Shown in pieces: positions 37,493 to 46,202 of a DNA stretch of 64,000 bases. The DNA lies in contig NZ_CP084115.1 in assembly GCF_020217465.1 (NCBI RefSeq), forward strand, positions 1,674,001-1,738,000. The letters are read 5' to 3'. The DNA comes from Cobetia amphilecti. GTDB lineage: Bacteria > Pseudomonadota > Gammaproteobacteria > Pseudomonadales > Halomonadaceae. The notes beneath the pieces were generated by a model. The model had not been told where the DNA came from and made no database searches. It was given only the letters and a program-made list of their open reading frames with translations. Numbering within the stretch: position 1 is the stretch's first letter; the number at the start of each line of letters is the position of its first letter. Position numbers and translations under genes: made by a program.

Positions 37493-37782
37493 TTGGTGTA
37501 GATTTTCGATTGTTGTATGCCTATCGGTGCCTCGAGGAATGTCTAGCAGGAAGTGTGCCTAATTTTGTTTATGCATTAAATTCAATCGCTTGTGCGATAT
37601 GGTTGTTGCTAAAAGTTGCGTTGCATTAGTTTTTTGCACTGGTTAGAAGCAGTTTTTAGGTAGTTGCACTAAAGTCGTGCATGACATTGGTTTATCTATA
37701 AGTCTATTGATTAGTTGAGCATGGTGAATGATTATTATATTCTGAGCTTTAATGTACACTAATCGTTAAAAGAGAGTGTTAT
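37493..37782. other. Boundary of the AT-rich island and divergent promoters
   Basis: Up to about 37550 the composition is host-like and should hold the promoter for the riboswitch transcript. From about 37555 the DNA becomes strongly AT-rich. TTGATT near 37705 and TATTATAT near 37735 could serve as a promoter for the ATPase gene. Confidence 0.5.
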
Positions 37783-39234
37783 ATGTCTAATTACGACGTT
37801 GGCGGCATCGTTAAATTTTTTAAAATTAATGGGTTGCATGGGTATAAAGATCTGTCAATAGATTTTGCAGGTGAATCTACAGTATTAGTGGCAGAAAATG
37901 GTGTGGGCAAAACAACTTTACTTAGTATATTAAGCTCCACTCTCAAGCGTGAGATATACAAGTTAAATACATATGATTTTGATAGCATCGAGTGTCATTT
38001 TGCTAGTGTGAACGATGTTGTTGTAATTAAAAAGAAAGACCTTGCTCTAAATATTGGGGAAAAGACACTCGCTATTTTGAGCAATTTTTCAGAGGAAGTG
38101 TCAATACCACATGATACTATAATCGAATTTGTAATGACATCCTTTTCTGAATCGGACCCAATGTCTATTTTAGCGAATCCGATTGGTGATAAGCTATTCT
38201 CAGAAACTCATTATGATATTAGCGATCTGCATGAAAAACTTTGTATGATCTATAGTGAGATTGTAATCAGTGGGCATGCCTCTGTAACGTTTGAAGCTTT
38301 TAATATAATAAAAAGATGTGTGGGTGATACAGAGGTTATATATTTGCCCACGTACCGCCGTGTCGAGAGGCCGTTAAAGAAAGATAGAAGAAGATTTCAC
38401 CAGAGAAGTAGGCGTAGCTTTGGGAATAAGTTCTCCACAAAGTTTAACTATAATAACGCTATACAAGATATGGGGTATGACGACATTGCATTTGGATTGG
38501 CCGATGTCGAGCAACAGCTAGGAGAGTTAACCAAGGAAATACAGAGAAGATCGAATTTTGAGTACGGTAAATTAAGTGCTCGTATGCTTGATGAACTTTT
38601 GGGTCCACGCGGGCCTGAAGTTAGTCATGAGTCAAAATTACCAGAATTAGATTCTCTAAAGAGATTTCTTAGTCGTGTACAGCGTCAAAGAGGCGGAGAT
38701 GAGGGTATTATAAATAAAGTTGAAAGCTTATATGAGGAAGGAAGTAGTAACAGTGATGAAAAGTTCGTAAGATTTTTCTTGTCGAGACTCGGTGATGTTA
38801 TCGCTCAAACTAAAGAAATTGAAGATAAAATCGAGCGATTTGTAGATGTGTGCAATGAGTACTTGCAGACTTCGAGTGATCAAAAGAAGCTACAGTTTGA
38901 CCCAGATAATTTAAAAGTTAAAGTCACCGATACATGGGATCCAGATCAAGAAAGAGAAATTGACTTAGACGATCTATCATCTGGCGAAAAACAAATTATC
39001 TCTTTGATGTCTTATCTTTACCTAAATGACACTAATAAAATACTATTAATTGACGAGCCGGAGTTGTCTTTATCTATTGACTGGCAGAGAAAAGTCCTGC
39101 CTGATGTTATGTTAAGTGGTTCGGTGAGTCAGCTTTTGGCAATCACTCATTCTCCTTTTATATTTGAAAACGATTTGGATAGTAACGCTAGGGCTATGAT
39201 TGTTAAACGTTCATCGGAGCTTAAAAATGACTAA
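37783..39234 (+). CDS. ariA: AAA/ABC-type ATPase, AriA-like component of a PARIS anti-phage system
   Basis: A 483-residue ATPase of the AAA_15/AAA_21 class. Walker A is AENGVGKTTLLS with K43. The middle is a helical coiled-coil insertion (about residues 180-390) rich in charged residues. The C-terminal half-site has DLSSGEKQ (signature), ILLIDEPELSL (D424, E425) and THSPFIF (H456). The DNA is AT-rich, unlike the flanking genes, so it was acquired horizontally. The stop overlaps the following DUF4435 gene by 8 bp. In PARIS the ATPase senses phage anti-restriction proteins and releases the DUF4435 effector. Assignment rests on the gene pair and domain types; a related OLD-like pair is the alternative. 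Confidence 0.78.
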   Translation: MSNYDVGGIVKFFKINGLHGYKDLSIDFAGESTVLVAENGVGKTTLLSILSSTLKREIYKLNTYDFDSIECHFASVNDVVVIKKKDLALNIGEKTLAILSNFSEEVSIPHDTIIEFVMTSFSESDPMSILANPIGDKLFSETHYDISDLHEKLCMIYSEIVISGHASVTFEAFNIIKRCVGDTEVIYLPTYRRVERPLKKDRRRFHQRSRRSFGNKFSTKFNYNNAIQDMGYDDIAFGLADVEQQLGELTKEIQRRSNFEYGKLSARMLDELLGPRGPEVSHESKLPELDSLKRFLSRVQRQRGGDEGIINKVESLYEEGSSNSDEKFVRFFLSRLGDVIAQTKEIEDKIERFVDVCNEYLQTSSDQKKLQFDPDNLKVKVTDTWDPDQEREIDLDDLSSGEKQIISLMSYLYLNDTNKILLIDEPELSLSIDWQRKVLPDVMLSGSVSQLLAITHSPFIFENDLDSNARAMIVKRSSELKND

Positions 39235-40126
39235 TAGCTTAGTTGAAAAGCTCAGGGACAGCCGTAGCTCTCCTAGCGTATTAAGAGATAAGCTCATCAG
39301 AGCGAAGGGTGGTCAGCATGATAAGATAATATTTGTATTTGAAGGTTTTGATGATGTAGGTGTTTATGAGGAATGGATTAAAAAAATTAATGATAACATC
39401 GAGTTTGAGCCTATACCAGGTAAGGGCAAGCGGCAGCTATTAGACTTGCATAAATCTTTGGTAGACAAGAATGATAAAAATATTTCGAATACTTTGTTTT
39501 TTGTAGATCACGATTTTGATAAAGATAACGAGTATGGGGATAACGTCTGTGTACTAAATGGATATTCAATTGAGAATTTTCTTTGTTCTAAATCTGTTTT
39601 AAATAGCTTGTTGAAAGATGAATATCGTTGTGCGGGCGAAGTGGATATTAGAGAAGATATTATTGCTAATTTTGAAAAATGTTATAATGACTTTTGCAAA
39701 CATTTTTATGATATTAACTATTATATTTTCTCTGCGCGTAGAGAAAAAGTAGAAATAGTGAAAAAGCCGGAAAGAGTCACTAACTTTGTAAATGTGGAGG
39801 TCGATAAAATTACTCCAAAAGAATATAATGTTGAAGAAGTAGTTCTGTTCGGTGGAGCGGTAGATATTAGTAAGCATCAGCAGGATTACTCCTTGCTGTC
39901 GTCGATGTATTCAGTTCGAGGAAAGTATATATTGGATTTCTTTAAGAAATGGCTGGCAGCTTTAACTGATGATAGAAAATCTGCAAACTCAATATTGTTT
40001 AATCGTGATCTTCCTAAAATAACAGGTGAGCCACATTCGTTTGAGCTGAGAAGACTCGCCTCGGCTAGTGCACCGCCTGAGTCTGTGAATGTTTTTATTC
40101 AAAACTGGCTGCTGACTAAATTGTGA
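39227..40126 (+). CDS. ariB: DUF4435/Toprim effector, AriB-like component of a PARIS anti-phage system
   Basis: A 299-residue protein matching DUF4435. The Toprim-type metal site is visible: E39 in IIFVFEGFDDVGVYEEW, and the DHDFD motif (D94, D96, D98) in LFFVDHDFDKDN, followed by YSIENFL with E116. In characterised PARIS systems this subunit is a tRNA-cleaving toxin released by the ATPase. ATG at 39227 overlaps the ATPase stop, implying fixed stoichiometry. AT-rich composition matches its partner. A rho-independent terminator at 40176 closes the two-gene unit. Confidence 0.78.
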   Translation: MTNSLVEKLRDSRSSPSVLRDKLIRAKGGQHDKIIFVFEGFDDVGVYEEWIKKINDNIEFEPIPGKGKRQLLDLHKSLVDKNDKNISNTLFFVDHDFDKDNEYGDNVCVLNGYSIENFLCSKSVLNSLLKDEYRCAGEVDIREDIIANFEKCYNDFCKHFYDINYYIFSARREKVEIVKKPERVTNFVNVEVDKITPKEYNVEEVVLFGGAVDISKHQQDYSLLSSMYSVRGKYILDFFKKWLAALTDDRKSANSILFNRDLPKITGEPHSFELRRLASASAPPESVNVFIQNWLLTKL

Positions 40127-40503
40127 AAACCTGAAGGTGCCATAAGGTTTATTGTTGGATGGTGATTCTCTGTGTAAAGACCCCATCTCTTTAGGCTGGG
40201 GTCTTTGTGCGTAGGTGCCACTGAGTTCTACTACGTATTTCAATATCGATCTCCATTCAATACTGCATGCTTAACCTCTAGCTTATCGGGCTCTCACAAT
40301 GCAGCGCGCGACTTTCCCAAGGGGTTGCCCTTGCCGCGGCGCATGGTTGCGCGATCCGGCGCGTCGTTTCGTTGTGCCTCTCACCAAAGTCTTATACGTT
40401 GGTGGTGCTTTATTAGCACATACAAAAACAACGGCTTGCTCCCGATTGCCCGTGTGGCTTCACACGAGGGGGAAGGGCAGCAGCGACAGACAAAGGACAC
40501 ACG
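40127..40503. other. Right boundary of the island and upstream region of the aminotransferase
   Basis: About 377 bp. After the terminator at 40176-40206 the sequence returns to GC-rich composition near 40290. The part before 40504 probably holds the aminotransferase promoter. Short open frames here have no recognisable features, and I see no clear attachment repeat. Confidence 0.4.
40176..40206 (+). terminator. Terminator of the PARIS-like unit
   Basis: Stem AAAGACCCC paired with GGGGTCTTT around a 13-nt loop, 49 bp past the ariB stop. Confidence 0.85.
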
Positions 40504-41742
40504 ATGACAGACGTAGTCGAGAAGGACCTGCAGGAGTCTTCTGTGGTTCAGGCAGTTGAGAAGGGCTCTCCATCATCGCGTTCGCGTCGTGGTTTCCTGG
40601 GCATGAGTGGGGCGGCAATTGCCGGGGCGGCGTTGGGTCAGTTCCTGCCGGGTATTCCCAGTGCCTTGGCCAAGGAGACGACACCTGCGGCGGAGGTGCT
40701 CAAGCCTTCCGCCAAGTCTCCAGTGCGACTCAATTACAACGAGAATGCGCTTGGTATGGCACCGTCTGCACAGCGTGCCGCAGCGGCATCCATCCCGCAT
40801 TCCAATCGCTATCCCTTCGCCCATCTGGGCAAATTGCAGTCATTGGTGGCGACTCATCACAAGGTACCGAGCGAGAGCATTCTGTTCACGCCGGGCTCCT
40901 CGGATGCGATCCGTGCCAGTGTGCTGGCCCATGCGACTCCCGATACCCAGTTGGTGATCCCCGAGCTGACTTATGGCGATGGCGCCCTGTATGCCGGCTT
41001 CTATGACCTCGCCATTCGCAAGGTGCCGTCCTCGCGCGAGGACTGGTCATTCAAGATTTCCGACATGAAGCAGGCCGTGGCCGACCACTCCGGCCCCTCC
41101 ATCGTCTATCTGGTGAATCCCAATAACCCGACCTCGACCATCATTTCCAGTGATGAACTGGAGGCCTGGGTCAACGACAGCCGCGACGACACGCTGTTCA
41201 TCATCGATGAAGCCTACGCCGAATTCGTCAATGCCCCGGCCTTCCGCTCCGCCGATCATCTGATTGCTGGTGGTGCCAAGAACGTCCTGCTGCTGAAGAC
41301 CTTCTCCAAGATTCACGCCATGGCAGGCCTGCGTGTCGGCTACGCCGTCGGCGATGTCGATCGTCTCGAGCATGTCTCCCACTACGTCGAAGACGATGCC
41401 ATGACGCTGTCGTATCCCGGTGTGATGGCGGCGACGGCCTCCATGCAGTCACCGGAGTTTCTGGTCCACAGCAAGCAGAGCAACGATGAAGCGCGCGCCA
41501 TCTTCACGGCGACGCTCGACGAGCTGGGCTGGGAGTATCTGCCGGGGCAGACCAACTTCGTCTTCCACCGTATCTCCAGGCCGCTGAAGGAATTCCAGAC
41601 CGCGATGAAGGAACGCCACGTGCTGATCGGGCGTGCCTTCCCGCCGGCGGATGGCTGGTGTCGCATGTCACTCGGCACGCCGGAGGAGATGCACTATGTC
41701 GCCGCCGTACTGCGCGAAATGAAGGCCAAGGGCGTCGTCTAG
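40504..41742 (+). CDS. Tat-exported PLP-dependent aminotransferase (histidinol-phosphate aminotransferase-like)
   Basis: A 412-residue fold-type I PLP enzyme with an export signal. Residues 24-57 carry the twin-arginine motif SRRGFLG (R28, R29), a hydrophobic stretch and ALA, so the enzyme should be folded in the cytoplasm and moved to the periplasm. PLP residues are complete: Y/N pair in LNYNENALG, N208 in NPNNPTS, D235 in FIIDEAYAEF and Schiff-base K269 in KTFSKIHAMAGLRVGY. The catalytic part resembles HisC/CobD rather than aspartate aminotransferase. It is a single gene with its own terminator. Exported PLP enzymes are known in siderophore maturation (PvdN, PtaA), but no such pathway is visible here, so the role is open. 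Confidence 0.85.
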   Translation: MTDVVEKDLQESSVVQAVEKGSPSSRSRRGFLGMSGAAIAGAALGQFLPGIPSALAKETTPAAEVLKPSAKSPVRLNYNENALGMAPSAQRAAAASIPHSNRYPFAHLGKLQSLVATHHKVPSESILFTPGSSDAIRASVLAHATPDTQLVIPELTYGDGALYAGFYDLAIRKVPSSREDWSFKISDMKQAVADHSGPSIVYLVNPNNPTSTIISSDELEAWVNDSRDDTLFIIDEAYAEFVNAPAFRSADHLIAGGAKNVLLLKTFSKIHAMAGLRVGYAVGDVDRLEHVSHYVEDDAMTLSYPGVMAATASMQSPEFLVHSKQSNDEARAIFTATLDELGWEYLPGQTNFVFHRISRPLKEFQTAMKERHVLIGRAFPPADGWCRMSLGTPEEMHYVAAVLREMKAKGVV

Positions 41743-41770
41743 TCGTGACGATTTCCCTTGTAGAAAGACG

Positions 41771-41796
41771 AAACGCCCGCCATTTGGCGGGCGTTT
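41771..41796 (+). terminator. Rho-independent terminator after the Tat aminotransferase
   Basis: Stem AAACGCCCGCC-attt-GGCGGGCGTTT between two converging genes; it can serve both. Confidence 0.9.
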
Positions 41797-41820
41797 GCGT
41801 TTCAAGGCGGGATTGTCAGA

Positions 41821-42234
41821 TCAGCTATTGCGCGTCAGGCGGGTGGCCAGCCACCAGCCCAGCAGCATCGTCACCAGAAAGCCTGCCAATGGCAGACTCA
41901 TGGCGCTGCTGGAGACGATGGCGGGCCCGGGGCAGTAACCGCTCAGCCCCCAGCCGATACCGAACAGGGCCGCGCCGAGCAGCAGGCGGCCATCGATATC
42001 GCGACGCGTGGGCAGTTGGAAGCGCTCGCCCAGCAGGGGAGTGCCACGCCGCCAGACGAGGCGATAGCCGAGGAAGGTGGTGATGACGGCACCACCCAGC
42101 ACGAAGATCAGCGTGGGGTCCCAGTCTCCGGCCACGTCGAGAAAGCCGACCACGCGCGCGGGGTCGGTCATGCCGCTGAGTGTCAGCCCGAGGCTGAAGA
42201 CCAGCCCGGTAAGAAAGCCGATGACCGTTTTCAT
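41821..42234 (-). CDS. YeeE/YedE-family sulfur transporter, C-terminal half protein (DUF6691)
   Basis: A 137-residue membrane protein with four hydrophobic segments. FLTGLVFSLGLTLSGMTDPARVVGFLD and LFGIGWGLSGYCPGPAIV are the signature of YedE/DUF6691, including the Cys in GYCPGP. The start overlaps the stop of the longer partner by 4 bp. Such half-size pairs together equal one full YeeE-type channel, which imports thiosulfate or related sulfur species through cysteine relay sites. The substrate here is inferred from the family only. Confidence 0.85.
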   Translation of the reverse strand: MKTVIGFLTGLVFSLGLTLSGMTDPARVVGFLDVAGDWDPTLIFVLGGAVITTFLGYRLVWRRGTPLLGERFQLPTRRDIDGRLLLGAALFGIGWGLSGYCPGPAIVSSSAMSLPLAGFLVTMLLGWWLATRLTRNS

Positions 42235-42689
42235 GGTGACTCCCCCAGCAGATGTTGGCTCACGAACACCGTCAGCATGGCGACAGCCACGAACACCACC
42301 GTGGCCACCAGCGAGCGGGGTGAGAGACGCGCGATACCGCAGACGCCATGACCACTGGTACAGCCGCCGCCGATGCCTGTTCCGATACCCACCAGCAGAC
42401 CGGCGAACATCATGCTCAGCACCCCGCTGGCGGGATCGCCGATCAGCGCATCCGTGCTTGCGGCCACGTTGCCCCAGTCGAGATTGAGCAGCAAAAGCAG
42501 CAGCGGGCCGCTGATCAACCCGAGTACGAAGGCGAGACGCCAGCGGCGGTCCGGGCCTGATTCCAGCAGCGCGCCGCGCGTGATGCCGCTGATACCGGCG
42601 ATACGTCCCAGAAAGGCCATCAGCATCACTGCCGAGAGACCGATCAAAACGCCACCGGCGAGTCCTTTCATGCTGCTTATCATGTCCAT
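42231..42689 (-). CDS. YeeE/YedE-family sulfur transporter, N-terminal half protein
   Basis: About 152 residues with four hydrophobic segments. GIGTGIGGGCTSGHGVCGIARLSPRSL contains the conserved Cys of the YeeE (TsuA) sulfur relay. I place the start at ATG 42689, nine bases after GAGG; ATG 42698 abuts that site and ATG at 42866 would overlap the divergent LysR gene. Together with the following gene it would form a thiosulfate-type transporter. A divergent LysR gene starts 139 bp away and probably controls it. Confidence 0.83.
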   Translation of the reverse strand: MDMISSMKGLAGGVLIGLSAVMLMAFLGRIAGISGITRGALLESGPDRRWRLAFVLGLISGPLLLLLLNLDWGNVAASTDALIGDPASGVLSMMFAGLLVGIGTGIGGGCTSGHGVCGIARLSPRSLVATVVFVAVAMLTVFVSQHLLGESP

Positions 42690-42828
42690 GTCGTTCATCC
42701 TCGTGTCGCGATCATCCTGCGGTGCGTCGATGATATGCTCGTGGCTGGCAAGCGCCAACCGGCTGTCTGGCCGCTTGGCTGTACGACAAGGACGCCGACC
42801 TTTCGATGGAGGGCACCGCAGGAGCACC

Positions 42829-43740
42829 ATGAACGAACTGACCCAACGCCTGCGCACCTTTCTCAAGGTGGCGGAGCATCAGAGCTTCAATGTGGCGGCG
42901 CGGGAGCTGGATATCGCCAGTTCCACGGCGACGCGTCATGTCAATCATCTGGAGCGCCAGCTGGGCGAGCCGCTGCTGGTGCGCACCACGCGCCATGTAC
43001 GGCTGTCGCCGGCCGGCGAGCGCGCCCTGATCCGCTTTCGCGCCATTCTGGCCGAGGTGGATCAACTGGAGGATGAGCTGGAAACGCTGAGCGAGCGGGT
43101 CGCGGGGCCGCTGCGCATCTCGGTGCCGTGGCGCTATTCACGCCTCTATCTGGCCCCGCTGGTGAGCGAGTTCATGCAGTGCTATCCCGAGGTGGCGCTG
43201 GATATCGTCAGCAGCGACCAGCGGGTGGACCTGGTCGAGGACCACTTCGACGTGGCCCTGCGCATCGGCCATCTGGAAGATTCGAGCCTGATCGCGCGCC
43301 ATATCAGTGATCAGCGCTTCGTGCTGGCTGCCGCGCCGTCCTACCTCGCCGCCCAGCCGCCTATCCATCAGCCACAGGACCTGGAGCAGCACCGTCTGCT
43401 GACCTTCAGCTATACCACCGCCAATCATCACTGGCGGCTGGTGCAGGGCGATCGGGAGCATCGCATCTCGGTGCGCGCCCGCGCGCTGCGCACCAACAAC
43501 GCCGACATTCTCACCCAGGCCGCGCTGGGGGGCGCCGGCGTGGTGGTGCAGCCGCTCTGGGCCATCCGGGAAGAGCTGGCAAGTGGCCGCCTGTTGCCGG
43601 TGCTGGAGGACTTTCAGGTCACTTCATCGGATTTCGACACCGGTATCCATGTCGTCTTCGCGCGCGAGAATCAGCACAACCCGCGCGTACGTGCCTGGGT
43701 CGACTTCCTGCTCGCCCGCCGCGAGCGGCTGTCCTGCTGA
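42829..43740 (+). CDS. LysR-family transcriptional regulator
   Basis: A 303-residue regulator. The helix-turn-helix region is LRTFLKVAEHQSFNVAARELDIASSTATRHVNHLE, of the subgroup that continues with LVRTTRHVRLSPAGE. ATG at 42829 has GGAG five bases upstream; a much longer open frame upstream belongs to the shadow of the YeeE genes. It is divergent from the YeeE/YedE pair and may regulate it. A strong hairpin at 43766 follows the gene. Confidence 0.85.
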   Translation: MNELTQRLRTFLKVAEHQSFNVAARELDIASSTATRHVNHLERQLGEPLLVRTTRHVRLSPAGERALIRFRAILAEVDQLEDELETLSERVAGPLRISVPWRYSRLYLAPLVSEFMQCYPEVALDIVSSDQRVDLVEDHFDVALRIGHLEDSSLIARHISDQRFVLAAAPSYLAAQPPIHQPQDLEQHRLLTFSYTTANHHWRLVQGDREHRISVRARALRTNNADILTQAALGGAGVVVQPLWAIREELASGRLLPVLEDFQVTSSDFDTGIHVVFARENQHNPRVRAWVDFLLARRERLSC

Positions 43741-43765
43741 CAAGCCCTGTGAACGACACGCAGGA

Positions 43766-43810
43766 AAACACGAAGGGCCCGGTCTCGAGAGATCGGGCCC
43801 TTCGTGTTTT
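43766..43810. terminator. Bidirectional rho-independent terminator
   Basis: An AAAACACGAAGGGCCCGGTC arm pairs with its near-perfect complement ending TTCGTGTTTT, between the converging LysR and oxygenase genes. Confidence 0.92.
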
Positions 43811-43882
43811 CAGGCTGCGCGCTGGCTACTTACCAAGCAGCATCTACCAAGCGGTGCCTGGCCACTGCTCATCAGGCAGCCA

Positions 43883-44632
43883 TCAATAGAGGATATCGCT
43901 GCGGATGATGTACTTGGCACCGTCGCGGATCGGCTCGCTGGCATGCACGCAGTGCTGCGGGTGCGAGCCATGCGGGAAGCACAGTACGCCACCCTTGGGC
44001 GTGGAGACCGATACCTTCTGGATATCATCCTGCGACTGGGCCGGCTTGCCGGGGTCGCGACGGCTGACCAGAAACTCGGTGCGCCCGCCGGTATAACCAT
44101 CGCTGAGGAAGATGAGGAAGGTGTACTGGCTCATCAGGCCCGGATAGGCGTCCTGGACGATCTCGCCATTGATGACGCGACTGCCCGGCCAGGCACCATC
44201 GGTGTGCGGCTTGAAGAAGTCGCCGGCCTCGTAGCGATAGACGCGAAAGCGCGCATTGATGCCCTTGGCGCCTTCGCCCTGGATCTGCTCGGTCACCAGC
44301 GGCGCCGAACGCTGCCAGATGACCTGATCGACCGCTTCACTGACGACCCAGTTGACGTTGTGGTTGTGGCGTACCGAACGCGGCAGGGAGACGGGCGCAT
44401 CTTCCTCGAAGCCCATTTCCTCCAGGGCGGCGACGAAGTTGTCGGCCTCGGCGGGTGTCAGCACATTGAGCAGCTGGAAGGCACCCGGGACACCCTCGAC
44501 TTCCTGACGGACCACCTCTGGCGCCGCGTCGGCCTCGAAGAGATCAGACACGTCGCCGTTGTCGGTCCAGATGGGCAGGGGCGTGGGAGAGAAGCCGCGT
44601 TCGTGGCGGACGACATGGAAAGACAAGCTCAT
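43883..44632 (-). CDS. 2OG-Fe(II) oxygenase, prolyl-4-hydroxylase-like
   Basis: A 249-residue non-haem iron dioxygenase. The metal triad reads H143 and D145 in FKPHTDGAW and H230 in QHCVHASEP. RFRVYRYEAGDFF and QYTFLIFLSDGYTGGRTEFL are typical of the P4H alpha-like group. ATG at 44632 is preceded by AGGAG; an earlier start would add 25 residues without a ribosome site. It is the downstream member of a pair with the CmcJ/NvfI-type gene at 44896, separated by about 260 bp. Proteins of this group modify protein side chains or small molecules; no substrate is indicated here. Confidence 0.82.
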   Translation of the reverse strand: MSLSFHVVRHERGFSPTPLPIWTDNGDVSDLFEADAAPEVVRQEVEGVPGAFQLLNVLTPAEADNFVAALEEMGFEEDAPVSLPRSVRHNHNVNWVVSEAVDQVIWQRSAPLVTEQIQGEGAKGINARFRVYRYEAGDFFKPHTDGAWPGSRVINGEIVQDAYPGLMSQYTFLIFLSDGYTGGRTEFLVSRRDPGKPAQSQDDIQKVSVSTPKGGVLCFPHGSHPQHCVHASEPIRDGAKYIIRSDILY

Positions 44633-44895
44633 GGCAAAGCTCCTGAATGACGAAGAATGTGAGACGAGAATCTGGTGGCCGCCAAGCGGTGGCCGCCAGG
44701 CCTGCAAGGAGGGAGGCCTGGGCGACGGTCATCTGGTGGCGAGTGCCGATAAGGTCGGGCGAGGGGCGGGCGAGGGGCAGCAACCCGGATGGGCCAGGTG
44801 TCTGCCATCTCGACCGCGGCGCTCAGCCGCCACCAACCAGTCATTTTCAACCAGCCGCCACCGACCAGCCGTTATCAACCAGCGGCCGTGACACC

Positions 44896-45684
44896 TCAGT
44901 CGGGATAGCGGACCAATACCCGCGTCTCGAGACTGGTGCGTGTCGGCGCATCGTCGGGCGTATCGAGCAGCTCGGCCGCGGTATGCGCGACCGGCGGCTT
45001 GCCGGCGCTGTCGAAGGCATTGAAGACGATGGCTTCGTCGGGGCGCATCTGTGAGGCGAAGTACCAGCGGTGAGCCGGATTGTGCACGAGGCCCTGGATC
45101 TGGCCGCAGCGGTCCGGATAGAGGATGTCGATGTTGACCCAGTCCTCGTGTTGCACGCTCTGGGTATCGGCGAAGGCCAGCGGGTCACGTGCGACGGCCT
45201 GCTCGACCGGCTGCCAGACATTGACGATGCCGTAGTGGCCGCTCAGCCACTGCTCCGCCTGCTCGGGCGGGAGCAGATCGCGCACGCGCTGCGGTCCAGA
45301 GCGCGGCGAGTAGTCGACATGCACATGCTGCGCCGGCACGCGCTCACCCTCGAAGCCGCGCAGGGTGTGGTCGAACACCTGCACCTCACTGACGCCGAGC
45401 TGCTGCTTGAGCAATGCCTCGATGGCCGGTGTGTGCAGGCGATCGCGCACCTTGGCATCGCGCACATCGACGGCAAGTTCGGGCGTGTCGAGAAACAGCA
45501 GCCCCTGGCAGGCGAAGCTGGGCGGTGTGGCGCGCAGGTCCTGCAGCCTGACACCGCGGCGGTCATGCTCCGGCTCGATACGGCGACCGGTCTCGCCGTT
45601 CGGGTCCACCTTGATCTGCAGGCCTTCCGGGCGGTCGAGCTGATAATTGACGAACGCCATGAGGGTAGGGACGGGCGCTGACAT
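44896..45684 (-). CDS. CmcJ/NvfI-family oxidoreductase
   Basis: A 262-residue protein of the family that includes the cephamycin 7-alpha-methoxylation protein CmcJ and fungal AsaB/NvfI enzymes. Visible hallmarks are QGLLFLDTPELAVDVRD, the HxD-like HVHVDYSPRSGPQRV, NVWQPVEQAVARDPLAFAD and the closing HRWYFASQMRPDEAIVFNAFDS. ATG at 45684 follows GAAGGAGG. In fungi these act as iron/2-oxoglutarate oxygenases; bacterial members are almost unstudied. It lies upstream of the P4H-like gene on the same strand. A 21-bp palindrome at 45829 may be its operator. Confidence 0.75.
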   Translation of the reverse strand: MSAPVPTLMAFVNYQLDRPEGLQIKVDPNGETGRRIEPEHDRRGVRLQDLRATPPSFACQGLLFLDTPELAVDVRDAKVRDRLHTPAIEALLKQQLGVSEVQVFDHTLRGFEGERVPAQHVHVDYSPRSGPQRVRDLLPPEQAEQWLSGHYGIVNVWQPVEQAVARDPLAFADTQSVQHEDWVNIDILYPDRCGQIQGLVHNPAHRWYFASQMRPDEAIVFNAFDSAGKPPVAHTAAELLDTPDDAPTRTSLETRVLVRYPD

Positions 45685-45828
45685 GAACGAGACCTCCTTC
45701 ACGATGGGTTGTCAGAGGATGCCGCAGGACAGGCACTCAGGCGGGTGCCTGCGGTGCCGAGTCCAGGAGGCTGGTTCACGAGGCTAGTGCACTGGCGCGG
45801 GCAGAAAAAGGCGCCTGTCGGCAATTGG

Positions 45829-45849
45829 TTATTGCACATATGGCAATAA
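45829..45849. promoter_or_regulatory. 7-7-7 palindrome upstream of the CmcJ/NvfI-type gene
   Basis: TTATTGC-acatatg-GCAATAA is a perfect inverted repeat 145 bp upstream of the start at 45684 and just past the stop of the SMR gene. It may be an operator; no regulator is assigned. Confidence 0.5.
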
Positions 45850-45867
45850 TCAAGCGCCGACCGACGC

Positions 45868-46188
45868 TCAATGCCCGCCGGACAGGTGCAGACCAGCGAT
45901 GGACAGCACGATGACGCCGATGCAGGCCATGCGGCGAAACGAGAAGTGCTCGCGCCAGAACAGCACGCCGATGATGGCGCTGACCACGGTCCCGATGCCG
46001 GAGAACACGGCATAGGCGATGCCCAGACTGATGGTGTCCATGGCCAGATACAGCAGGCTCAAGGAGGAGCTGAAGCCCAGCGCGACCAGCAACACGCCCA
46101 TGCGGCGGTGCTGATTGGCGTACTGGTTGAAACCGGTGACGCCGACGACTTCACAGCAGCCGGCGGCGATCAGATAGACCCAATCCAT
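45868..46188 (-). CDS. SMR-family efflux protein, second subunit of a pair
   Basis: A 106-residue four-helix membrane protein. E13 in AAGCCEVVGVTGFNQYAN is the essential membrane-embedded glutamate of small multidrug resistance transporters. SLGIAYAVFSGIGTVVSAIIG is the conserved helix 3. ATG at 46188 follows AGGAG. It begins 14 bp after its partner and in such pairs (YkkC/YkkD, EbrA/EbrB) the two subunits form an obligate heterodimer. With a guanidine operon 8.5 kb away, guanidinium export is plausible. Confidence 0.85.
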   Translation of the reverse strand: MDWVYLIAAGCCEVVGVTGFNQYANQHRRMGVLLVALGFSSSLSLLYLAMDTISLGIAYAVFSGIGTVVSAIIGVLFWREHFSFRRMACIGVIVLSIAGLHLSGGH

Positions 46189-46202
46189 GACGTCACTCCT
46201 GG

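Noticed and set aside
37555-40260. Direct repeats marking an integration site of the AT-rich island
   Set aside because: I looked for matching sequences at both composition changes and found none long enough to support an attachment site; no integrase is present.
42373-42828. An N-terminal extension of the LysR gene at 42829
   Set aside because: It lies opposite the YeeE gene, and ATG at 42829 has a strong ribosome site right at the family N-terminus.
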